This document shows, in pieces, positions 8,496 to 15,283 of a stretch of DNA of 43,987 nt. The position numbers and the translations under genes were made by a program. Position 1 is the stretch's first letter. Each line of letters starts with the position of its first letter. Below the pieces are notes generated by a model that was not told where the DNA came from, made no database searches, and was given only the letters and a program-made list of their open reading frames with translations. The stretch spans positions 1 to 43,987 of the forward strand of contig JAJYZC010000024.1 in assembly GCA_021800255.1 (NCBI GenBank), read 5' to 3'. Source of the stretch: Acidobacteriota bacterium. Its GTDB lineage: Bacteria; Acidobacteriota; Terriglobia; Terriglobales; Acidobacteriaceae.

Positions 8496-8885
8496 ATGCC
8501 AGATACGACAAGTAAGCCCAAAGTTCTGGTCGCCGACGACGAGCGCATCATCGCCGACACGCTGGCCATGATCCTGAATCAAAGCGGCTTTGACGCCCGC
8601 GCCGTCTACTCGGGCGAAAAGGCCCTGGAACTGGCCTCTGCCTTTGCGCCCGACATGCTCATCTCCGACGTCATTATGAACGACCTGAACGGGATCGATG
8701 CGGCCATCCGCATCCGCGAACTGCTGCCTCAAATCAAGGTTCTGCTCTTCTCCGGCCAGGCCGCCACGGCCGACCTTCTCGAAAAGGCGCGCGCCCACGG
8801 CCATGAGTTCGACATCCTGGCCAAGCCCGTCCATCCCCAGGATCTGCTGAGCAGGCTGCGCGATCCCAAAGGACTCGCCAAGTAA
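8496..8885 (+). CDS. Stand-alone response regulator receiver protein
   Basis: A 129-residue single-domain CheY-like protein. The acidic pocket is in VLVADDERI, the phospho-acceptor Asp in MLISDVIMND, the switch residue in LLFSGQA, and the conserved Lys in ILAKPVHP. No output domain follows: the C-terminal tail is only LLSRLRDPKGLAK. Such proteins relay phosphate or bind partner proteins. No kinase is adjacent, so the partner is unknown. Ribosome binding site ATAGGAGAGT lies directly before ATG. The preceding leader carries a hairpin and a 24-codon open frame. Confidence 0.9.
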   Translation: MPDTTSKPKVLVADDERIIADTLAMILNQSGFDARAVYSGEKALELASAFAPDMLISDVIMNDLNGIDAAIRIRELLPQIKVLLFSGQAATADLLEKARAHGHEFDILAKPVHPQDLLSRLRDPKGLAK

Positions 8886-8960
8886 AACGCATCCCGCAAC
8901 CGGAAGCGGAAATTCACCCCACAGCGTGAAGCTGCGCGGAAGGTTCGCCAGCGCAGCCGG

Positions 8961-10349
8961 TCAACCGGCGCGTGCGTTCGTTGCCGGTGTGGCAACTGCC
9001 TCTTGGGCCGCCGGCGCTGCCGTGGCGGCCTCGCGGACAGTCCACCCGGCAATCAGCAGGCTGGGCGCAGGAACCGGCGCGGCGCAGCCCAGCGCGGCCA
9101 GCGTAGTGTAGAGCACTTGCTCATCGGGCTGCGCGGCGCGCGAAACGAGGACACAGGGCAGCTCCGGCGGCAGACCCTCCCGCAGCCACTCTGCGGCGAG
9201 CAGAGCCAGATTGCGCCCCGGCATATAGACCACGCGGGTTGCATCTTCCAGGGCTGGCAGGCGCGCGCGGTTGTTTAGCTGCGCGTGATGGCCTGTGGTA
9301 AGGATGACCTTCGAGGCCCATTGGCGGTCCGTGAGCGCGCAGCCGATGGCCGCAGCCGCGGCAAAAAATGCGGAAACCCCAGGCACGGCCTCGTAAACTA
9401 CGCCTGCCGCCGTCAACGCCGCCATCTCCTCGGCCGCGCGGCCAAAGAGCAGCGGGTCGCCGCTTTTCAGGCGCACCACGCTGCGGCCTGCGCGCGCGTG
9501 TTCGATGGTGAGCGCGTTGATCTCTTCCTGGGTAATGCTCTTTTTGCCGCAGCGTTTGCCGGCGTTCACGATCACCGCTCGCGGCGAAGCCAAATCGAGA
9601 ATCGGCTGCGCAACCAAGTCGTCGTGCAGAATCACATCGGCGCTTTCAATCAGCCGCAGCGCCTTCACGGTCAGCAGTTCGGGGTCGCCCGGTCCGGCGC
9701 CCACCAGATAAACGCGGCCGGCGAGCGCGCGCGCCGCCTCCTTGCCTGTGCGCGCCAACTGTTTCGCCGCGCACAGCGCCGAATCGCAGATTTGCCGTGC
9801 GGCGAGATCGTGCAGCAGCAGCCGGCGCTCCTCGCCGCGCGGATGCGCTTCCAGAACCTGGCGCCGCAGCTCGCCCAACGCGGAGAGCCATGGTCCCAGA
9901 TCATCGGGCAGTTGCGCGTCGATCTCGCGGCGTAGCCGCTGCGCTACCGCCGGGCTTTCGCCGCCGGTGGAGATGGCGATCTGCAGCCCTCCCCGCCGAA
10001 CCACAGAACCGAAAAAGAAATCGCAGTGCGGAACGTCATCCACGCTGTTGGCCAGGATGCCGCGTTCGACGGCTCCGCGATAGACCTCCGCGTTCACCTG
10101 GGGCGCATCCGTCGCGGCGATGACCACAAAGTTTCCCTCCAGGTCGGCGGGCTCAAACTCGCGCGCAATCCACTCCAGTCTGCCTTCGGCGGCGAGCTGC
10201 CGCACCTCAGCCAGCGCCGTGGGCGCAACCACGCGCAGCCGCAGCCCGGTCGTGAGCAGGGCGTTGATCTTATCCAGCGCCACTGCGCCCGCGCCCACCA
10301 CCAGGCCGCGCCGGCCATCGAGCTTCACGAATATGGGCAACAAACTCAT
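8961..10349 (-). CDS. cysG: Siroheme synthase, CysG-type fusion (precorrin-2 dehydrogenase / uroporphyrinogen-III C-methyltransferase)
   Basis: A 462-residue fusion, the same length class as E. coli CysG (457). The N-terminal half has a Rossmann NAD site (GLVVGAGAVALDKI) and the precorrin-2 dehydrogenase/ferrochelatase region (SVDDVPHCDFFFGSVVRRGGLQ). The C-terminal half is the SAM-dependent uroporphyrin-III methyltransferase, with VYLVGAGPGDPELLTVKALR (about 222), VRLKSGDPLLFGRAAEE and AVPGVSAFFAAAAAIG. Together these convert uroporphyrinogen III to siroheme, the cofactor of the reductase encoded 79 bp upstream in the same direction. The gap to that gene holds a four-copy heptamer repeat. 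A short Ala-rich tail of about 30 residues follows the methyltransferase. Confidence 0.95.
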   Translation of the reverse strand: MSLLPIFVKLDGRRGLVVGAGAVALDKINALLTTGLRLRVVAPTALAEVRQLAAEGRLEWIAREFEPADLEGNFVVIAATDAPQVNAEVYRGAVERGILANSVDDVPHCDFFFGSVVRRGGLQIAISTGGESPAVAQRLRREIDAQLPDDLGPWLSALGELRRQVLEAHPRGEERRLLLHDLAARQICDSALCAAKQLARTGKEAARALAGRVYLVGAGPGDPELLTVKALRLIESADVILHDDLVAQPILDLASPRAVIVNAGKRCGKKSITQEEINALTIEHARAGRSVVRLKSGDPLLFGRAAEEMAALTAAGVVYEAVPGVSAFFAAAAAIGCALTDRQWASKVILTTGHHAQLNNRARLPALEDATRVVYMPGRNLALLAAEWLREGLPPELPCVLVSRAAQPDEQVLYTTLAALGCAAPVPAPSLLIAGWTVREAATAAPAAQEAVATPATNARAG

Positions 10350-10395
10350 CGGTCCGTTCTCAGTTCTCGGCTTGCAGCCACGAGCCTCCGTTTTC

Positions 10396-10423
10396 TAGTC
10401 CCTAGTCCCTAGTCCCTAGTCCC
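10396..10423. repeat. Four tandem TAGTCCC heptamers
   Basis: TAGTCCC is repeated four times without mismatch in the gap between the reductase gene and cysG. The flanking bases (GTTCTCAGTTCTC nearby) are also simple-sequence-like. The unit length of seven, in a non-coding gap, means copy-number change could alter spacing or mRNA stability but not a reading frame. Confidence 0.9.
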
Positions 10424-10428
10424 TGTTC

Positions 10429-12126
10429 TCACTCCCCCACCCCGTGCGGCACGGGACCGGCGGGCAGATCGCGCTCCACCGGCTCCAGCACTTCGCCGGC
10501 AAGCTGAGCGCGCAATTCGTCGTTCGTGTGGCGTGCAAACCACGAGCGCAAATCCTCTTCCGTCCGGCGCCCGGACAGGTAATGCCGCAACAGTCTTTCA
10601 ATCGCATCGGGCACCAGCGGCGCGGGGCAGCGATAACCCACCGGCCGCGCGATGCCCGCATGTTCGCCGACTGCGCCGCCCAGGCAGAAATAAAACGCAT
10701 CGGTCAGCTCGCCTTCGTGCTTGATCTTCTTGCCTTCCAGTCCAATGTCGGCGATCCAGTGCTGGCCGCAGCCGTTGGGGCAGCCGGTCACGTGCAGCTT
10801 GAGCGGCTGATCGAACTGCGGGAGCCGCTCTTCGAGCTCCTCTACCAGCCAGCGCGTAAAGCCCTTGGTCTCGGTAATCGCCAGCTTGCAGAACTCCGTT
10901 CCCGTGCAGGCGATGGCGCCGCGCCAGAACGGCGAGGCCTCAACGTAAAGGCCGATCCGGCCCAGTTCGCGCGCCAGCTCCGCGGTTCTGCCGTAAGGAA
11001 CGTCGATGAGGACGAGGTTTTGCGAGACGGTCAGGCGCAGCGCACCGCTGCCGAAGCGCTCAGCCAGCTCCGCAGCGGCCTCCAACTGCTCGCCGGTCAT
11101 CCGCCCGCGCAGCACCGAGGCTCCGACGTAAGCCAGCCCCGGCTGCCGCTGGGGATGAATGCCCACGTGATCGCGGAGCCTCTCGCCGGGGACCGTCTCG
11201 GAAACCGCGGGATCGAGCCGGAAGCCGATGCGCTTGTGCAGCGCATCGAGAAATCGCTCCGGCGTCCAGCCTTCGCGCAGAAACAGATACTTCATGCGCG
11301 CCCGGTCGCGGCTTTCGCGCAGCACCATCTGGTCGCGGAAGATCTCCGTGACGCCGCGCGCCACCGTCACCGCCTGCTCCGGCCGCACAAACGCATCCAG
11401 CCGCACGGCCAGATGCGGCTCTTTGGAGAGACCTCCGCCCACGCGCAGCGAAAAGCCCGGCCCGCCGTCGCGCACGGCGGGCGTGAACGCAACGTCGTTG
11501 ATCTCCGGATAGCAGCACCACGAGGGGCAGCCGGTAACGCAAAACTTGAACTTGCGCGGCAGGTTGTAGTAGGCCGCGTCCTCGCGCAGCACGTGCCGGA
11601 TCTCTTGCGCAATCGGCGACGCATCGAAAACTTCGTCCGCCGCAACCCCGGCCAGCGGGCAGCCGGTCACATTGCGCACGTCGTCTCCGCACGCCGCCTT
11701 GGGCGAGAGGCCCACAACCGCCAGCGCATCCACCACCTCCGGCAGCGATTCGATGCTGAGCCAGTGAAGCTGAATGCTCTGCCGCACGGTGATGTCGGCC
11801 AGGTTGCGCGCGTACTTACGCGCCAGTCCGCCGATGGTGCGCAGCTGCTGCGCCGTCACGATGCCATTGGGAATGCCGATGCGCATCATGAACCACTCGG
11901 TCGCCAGCCCCTCGCCGCCTTTGCCTCCGGTGGCGCCTGCGCCGTCGCCCTGCGTGTAGATGCCCCACCATTTGAAGTAGGACGAGGCCCACTCCGGCGG
12001 CACACTCGCGCGGCCTTGGCGCGCAAAGGCGCGCACCTCATCAAAGGCCTGCCAGGGGTTCTTCTCCCGCTTCAGGCGTTCGGCACGCTGCGCTTTTGTC
12101 TCTTTTTGAGGAATCGCTTCACTCAT
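10429..12126 (-). CDS. Assimilatory sulfite (or nitrite) reductase, siroheme/[4Fe-4S] NirA/SirA type
   Basis: A 565-residue enzyme of the ferredoxin-dependent nitrite/sulfite reductase family. It has two NIR_SIR half-domains. The cofactor cysteines are in ACTGTEFCKLA and HVTGCPNGCGQ (C-x5-C and C-x3-C), and an N-half motif is CVTGCPSWCC. The protein reduces sulfite to sulfide, or nitrite to ammonia, with six electrons; the family alone does not separate the two. The adjacent siroheme synthase supplies the cofactor for either. A leader peptide rich in cysteine codons upstream favours sulfite. The start at 12126 has AAGG six bases upstream; an upstream in-frame ATG would overlap the terminator hairpin. 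No other sulfur or nitrogen genes are in view. Confidence 0.9.
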   Translation of the reverse strand: MSEAIPQKETKAQRAERLKREKNPWQAFDEVRAFARQGRASVPPEWASSYFKWWGIYTQGDGAGATGGKGGEGLATEWFMMRIGIPNGIVTAQQLRTIGGLARKYARNLADITVRQSIQLHWLSIESLPEVVDALAVVGLSPKAACGDDVRNVTGCPLAGVAADEVFDASPIAQEIRHVLREDAAYYNLPRKFKFCVTGCPSWCCYPEINDVAFTPAVRDGGPGFSLRVGGGLSKEPHLAVRLDAFVRPEQAVTVARGVTEIFRDQMVLRESRDRARMKYLFLREGWTPERFLDALHKRIGFRLDPAVSETVPGERLRDHVGIHPQRQPGLAYVGASVLRGRMTGEQLEAAAELAERFGSGALRLTVSQNLVLIDVPYGRTAELARELGRIGLYVEASPFWRGAIACTGTEFCKLAITETKGFTRWLVEELEERLPQFDQPLKLHVTGCPNGCGQHWIADIGLEGKKIKHEGELTDAFYFCLGGAVGEHAGIARPVGYRCPAPLVPDAIERLLRHYLSGRRTEEDLRSWFARHTNDELRAQLAGEVLEPVERDLPAGPVPHGVGE

Positions 12127-12142
12127 TCTTTTCCTTTCGCGC

Positions 12143-12181
12143 AATAGAAAGCCCGCGATGGCGGGGGGCTCTATCGCGGGC
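12143..12181 (-). terminator. Attenuator-like terminator hairpin in the leader of the sulfite reductase gene
   Basis: On the minus strand, nine-base arms GCCCGCGAT and ATCGCGGGC enclose a 13-base loop and are followed by TTTCTATT. It lies between the stop codon of the 21-residue leader peptide and the reductase ATG, with about 16 bp left for the ribosome binding site. A terminator placed inside a leader is the standard layout of transcription attenuation. Confidence 0.75.
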
Positions 12182-12213
12182 ATTCAAGAAACCGTGGATT
12201 TATGATCCGGCTT

Positions 12214-12279
12214 TCAGACCCAGGTCGCCTGTGCACGCATGAGCGGCATACAGAAACGACAACAAGTCTTACTCGCCAT
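12214..12279 (-). CDS. Putative cysteine-rich leader peptide (21 aa) of the sulfite reductase operon
   Basis: An open frame of 21 codons starting MASKTCCRFCMPLM and ending ATWV-stop. Codons 6, 7 and 10 are all TGT (Cys). No ribosome binding site is visible. However, a promoter with TATCAT seven bases before the ATG would start transcription on the A of the ATG, giving a leaderless message. The frame ends about 33 bp before a terminator-like hairpin that precedes the reductase gene. Established parallel: leaderless polycysteine frames act as cysteine-responsive attenuators in mycobacteria. I infer the same logic here: ribosomes stalling at Cys codons when cysteine is scarce would allow read-through. 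Translation is not proven. Confidence 0.6.
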   Translation of the reverse strand: MASKTCCRFCMPLMRAQATWV

Positions 12280-12285
12280 ATAGGG

Positions 12286-12314
12286 ATGATACCGATACGC
12301 AGGTCGAAAATCAA
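12286..12314 (-). promoter_or_regulatory. Predicted sigma-70-type promoter of the reductase leader
   Basis: On the minus strand, TTGATT and TATCAT are separated by exactly 17 bases. The A of the leader-peptide ATG is the seventh base after the -10 box, so the predicted transcript is leaderless. Confidence 0.6.
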
Positions 12315-12473
12315 CTACGAACTGAATGCCGGCCCCGAGCCGCCCTGGAAGCGCTGAAGTCGCGCCCGGTTACAAAACATAAACGATGAGATCGGCGGCG
12401 GATTGAGAAGCTGAAATCTGAGAGCCGAGACCTAGAAACTGCTTCTCTCCGTATACACTGAATTAGCGCCGCC

Positions 12474-13145
12474 ATGAAAGACTCCATCAACGTTTCGAAG
12501 GAAAACTACCTGAAAGCCGTTCTGGAGGGCGAGGCCGAGGGACGGCAGGTGATTCCCGCCATGCTGGCGCACTGGCTTGAGGTTTCAGCGCCAGCGGTGA
12601 CCATGGCGCTGAAGCGGCTCAAGCGCGACGGCCTTGTGGAGGTGGGCGCGGACGGCATTGTGCGCTTGACCGCAGCAGGACGCGAGACCGCCTACCGAAC
12701 CGCCCTACGCCACCACCTGGTGGAGCGTATGTTGAGCGAGGTCTTCGGGATGGAGTGGCACGAAATTCACGATGAGGCAGAGCGGCTGGAGCACGCGGTT
12801 TCGCCGGCCTTCGAGGCCAAGCTGAAGGAAAAACTGGGTGAGGGAGGAGCGTGCCCACACGGCAATGCCGTGCTGCCAGAGAGTCCTGCGGAGCGCAAAC
12901 GCCGGGGCGAAGTAAGGCTGTCGGAGGCGGCCGCGGGCCGGCGCTACACCGTCGCCAGCCTGCAAGAGCGCGATTCCAAGCTGCTGTCGTTTCTGCATCA
13001 TGCCGGCATCGGTCCCGGACTGGGACTGCGGGTAGTCAGCCAAAACTACGATCAAACCGTTTTGATCGAGCTGGCTACGGGCAATTCGATCCTGGGAAGG
13101 CCAGCCGCGGAGGCGGTTTGGTTGCGTCCGGAGCGTTCATTTTAA
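12474..13145 (+). CDS. DtxR/MntR-family metal-dependent transcriptional regulator
   Basis: A 223-residue protein. Residues 5-70 form the winged helix (SKENYLKAVLEG, LEVSAPAVTMALKRLKRDGL). Residues 75-140 form the metal-binding dimerisation domain, with HHLVERMLSEVFGMEWHEIH, EAERLEHAVS and CPHGN, where the Glu/His/Cys pattern of the family is visible. Residues 155-220 resemble the FeoA/SH3 C-terminal domain. Family members sense Fe(II) or Mn(II) and repress uptake genes. No metal transporter adjoins it here, so its targets are elsewhere or include the divergent sulfite reductase operon, an iron-rich enzyme. The gene is divergent from that operon with 347 bp between starts. Confidence 0.9.
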   Translation: MKDSINVSKENYLKAVLEGEAEGRQVIPAMLAHWLEVSAPAVTMALKRLKRDGLVEVGADGIVRLTAAGRETAYRTALRHHLVERMLSEVFGMEWHEIHDEAERLEHAVSPAFEAKLKEKLGEGGACPHGNAVLPESPAERKRRGEVRLSEAAAGRRYTVASLQERDSKLLSFLHHAGIGPGLGLRVVSQNYDQTVLIELATGNSILGRPAAEAVWLRPERSF

Positions 13146-13538
13146 ATTGGCGCGGCCGGTGGGAGGTGCGGCTACCGCGGCCGTATCAAGAACAGCCTTG
13201 CGCAACTCAAGGCGGCTGGATTTCGTCCCTCCACCAGCGGCGCCCAATCGCTTCAAGACCTCCGAACCTATAAGATTCCGCGTCCCGCCGGCGTCAGCGG
13301 TTGGGGCAGGTTCCGCCTTGAGATAACCGCCTCGGGTGTTATCGAGTCGCAGCAGATGACCGGCCCAAAACAGATCGCCGGCGTGAAGCCCGGCCTTGCA
13401 AAGATGAAGTTCGCCGGCCTCGTTCCGCCCGGCTCAAAGGCGCATCTGCTGCGCAGTGCGGTAGTGGACTGCTTGCAGGACAAGGTTTGCCGGGTCGTAT
13501 TGGTTCCGAGCGACGATTTGCAGACCGAACTGCAATAG
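13146..13538 (+). pseudogene. Decayed gene remnant (C-terminal fragment), in frame after the DtxR stop
   Basis: The frame after the DtxR-family TAA stays open for 130 codons and reads like a real protein end: KNSLAQLKAAGFRPSTSG, YKIPRPAGVSGWGRFRLEI, PPGSKAHLLRSAVVDC, VLVPSDDLQTELQ-stop. There is no usable start codon until an internal ATG at 13356, and no ribosome binding site. This looks like the C-terminal 110-130 residues of a secreted Acidobacteriota-type protein whose N-terminus is lost. I recall similar GWGRFRLEIT and PPGSKAHLLRSAVV strings in that phylum but cannot name a family. Alternatives are read-through from the regulator or an unrecognised start. Confidence 0.5.
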
Positions 13539-13609
13539 CGTTCTGTGTAAGCTTCATCCCCTCGCACCGTCGCCTGCCACTCGGCCTCCGGCATCATGCG
13601 TTGAACATA

Positions 13610-13643
13610 GCCGATCCTGAAAAATTACTTTTTCAGGATCGGC
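13610..13643. terminator. Strong bidirectional hairpin terminator
   Basis: A perfect 15-bp stem, GCCGATCCTGAAAAA against TTTTTCAGGATCGGC, with a TTAC loop. The A/T-tract is in the upper stem, so it works on both strands. It lies between the end of the remnant after the DtxR gene (plus) and the end of the sulfatase-maturase gene (minus), as expected for two converging units. Confidence 0.85.
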
Positions 13644-13734
13644 TTCATTAGCGCCGGGCTATTCCGGTAGAAGCGCAATTCAATAATCGTCGATCCGCTT
13701 CATGCCCCAACGCTGGCGCTGCCTTTTCGCCAGG

Positions 13735-15039
13735 TCAAGTAGCGCGTCCACAACAATGCTTAAACTTCTTCCCACTTCCACACGGGCACGGATCATTCCG
13801 GCCCGCCCTCCCAAAAGCCGCCCGCAAATCCTCTGCCGCCACCCAGCGCATCACATTCGCGGGGGCTCGATTCGAAGCCAGCTCCGCCGCCATGAAGCGC
13901 ATGTACGGATCCACGTGGCGGAAGAACATCTTGTAGCCGGCACACAGATAGTTCAGGCCGAATTCGCCATCGGGCGTGTGAAGAAACCGGTGTTTCGGGC
14001 ACTCACCGTTGCAGGCAAAGCGCACGTCGCATTCGCGGCAGTAGCGTGGCAAAGCCGACTCCTTGGCTTCTCCGAAGCGGCGTTGCTGCTCCGAGTCCAC
14101 CATAGACTCGAGAGGCGATTCCATGATGTTGCCCAGCCGGTTCTGCGGGTATACAAAGTGGTCGCAGGAGTAAACGTCGCCGCAGTGCTCGATGGCCAGG
14201 GCTGCGCCGCACTGCCGCCGGAATACGCACAGGCTCGCCTCCATGCCCGTCCACATCTCCAGACTTACATCGAAGAGCTGTACATAATACCGGCCAACAT
14301 CCTTCCGTACCCACTCGTCAAAGATAGCGCACACGAAGTGCCCGAACTGGCGCGGCTCAACCGACCATGGCGCCACGTTTGCGGCTCCGGAAAAATCCGG
14401 CGAGATCAGTTGCAGACCGTCTGATGTGACTTGATGAGCAATCCGTTCCACAATGGGGATGAACTGCATGAAACCGCTTCCGTTCTCTTTCAGAAATCGG
14501 TAAACCTCAAGCGGGTGGTCAGCATTTCCCCGATGCACCGTAGTGAGCGTGTTGAATTCGACGCCGTTGCGTTGCAGCGTCTCCATGCCGCGCATCACCT
14601 TGTCGAAGGTAGGCTGGCCGCCCTTGTCGACACGGTAGCGATCGTGCAACTCGCGCGGACCATCGACCGACAGGCCGATCAGAAACCCGTTTTCCTTAAA
14701 CAGAGCGGCCCACTCATCGTTGAGCAACACGCCGTTGGTCTGGAGCGCATTCGCGATCCTCTTTCCGGTTGCATATTTTTTCTGGATATCAACCAGCTTG
14801 CGGAAATATTCCACACCCAGCAGCGTGGGCTCGCCGCCCTGCCAGGCAAAATTCACAACCGGCGTGTCATGAGCTTCGATGTACTGCCGGATGTAGTTTT
14901 CCAGCACGTCTTCGCGCATGGCCCACTTATTTACCTGCGGGTAGAGAGACTCCTTCTCCAGGTAAAAGCAGTACTTACAGCCGAGATTGCAGATCGGACC
15001 AGTCGGTTTGGCTAGAACGTGAAAGTCGATGTTACTCAT
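13735..15039 (-). CDS. Anaerobic-type sulfatase-maturating enzyme (radical SAM/SPASM) with C-terminal SEC-C motif
   Basis: A 434-residue radical SAM enzyme that would oxidise the active-site Cys (or Ser) of sulfatases to formylglycine in the cytoplasm. The N-terminus has the SAM cluster motif CNLGCKYCF (C-x3-C-x2-C), then FAWQGGEPTLLG and GLSVDGPRELHDRYR, which are typical of anSME. SPASM cysteines follow from about residue 265 (CVFRRQCGAALAIEHCGDVY; CRECDVRFACNGECPKHRF). Residues 415-432 are a SEC-C zinc motif, NDPCPCGSGKKFKHCC. Three sulfatases with Cys-type signatures lie within 18 kb, the obvious substrates. No close ribosome binding site is seen; a three-codon frame (ATG AGT TTA TGA) overlaps the start codon and could couple translation. 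A 15-bp-stem terminator lies downstream. Confidence 0.93.
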   Translation of the reverse strand: MSNIDFHVLAKPTGPICNLGCKYCFYLEKESLYPQVNKWAMREDVLENYIRQYIEAHDTPVVNFAWQGGEPTLLGVEYFRKLVDIQKKYATGKRIANALQTNGVLLNDEWAALFKENGFLIGLSVDGPRELHDRYRVDKGGQPTFDKVMRGMETLQRNGVEFNTLTTVHRGNADHPLEVYRFLKENGSGFMQFIPIVERIAHQVTSDGLQLISPDFSGAANVAPWSVEPRQFGHFVCAIFDEWVRKDVGRYYVQLFDVSLEMWTGMEASLCVFRRQCGAALAIEHCGDVYSCDHFVYPQNRLGNIMESPLESMVDSEQQRRFGEAKESALPRYCRECDVRFACNGECPKHRFLHTPDGEFGLNYLCAGYKMFFRHVDPYMRFMAAELASNRAPANVMRWVAAEDLRAAFGRAGRNDPCPCGSGKKFKHCCGRAT

Positions 15040-15283
15040 AAACTCATAAACTAAAGCTGGACGTTCTCCAATCCTTGATGCCGATGATACTCCATAGAAC
15101 CGGAATTGGACTAAACCGCTATCTCACCCTAAGTTGGTCCCCATGCCTAAGCGGGATAACTGAACGTAGCAATGTAATCTACCCGGCTGCACGCAGCCTT
15201 GTCGAAAACAGGCGCATTTTTTAAGCGGTGGAGATGATGTGCCGGCCCAAGCTGGAGGTGGCGGACGGTGGGCGATCTCTACG

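Noticed and set aside
10444..12147. 567-codon open frame on the plus strand
   Set aside because: It is antisense to the reductase gene, rich in Arg/His/Gln as GC-rich shadows are, has no family motif, and lacks a ribosome binding site.
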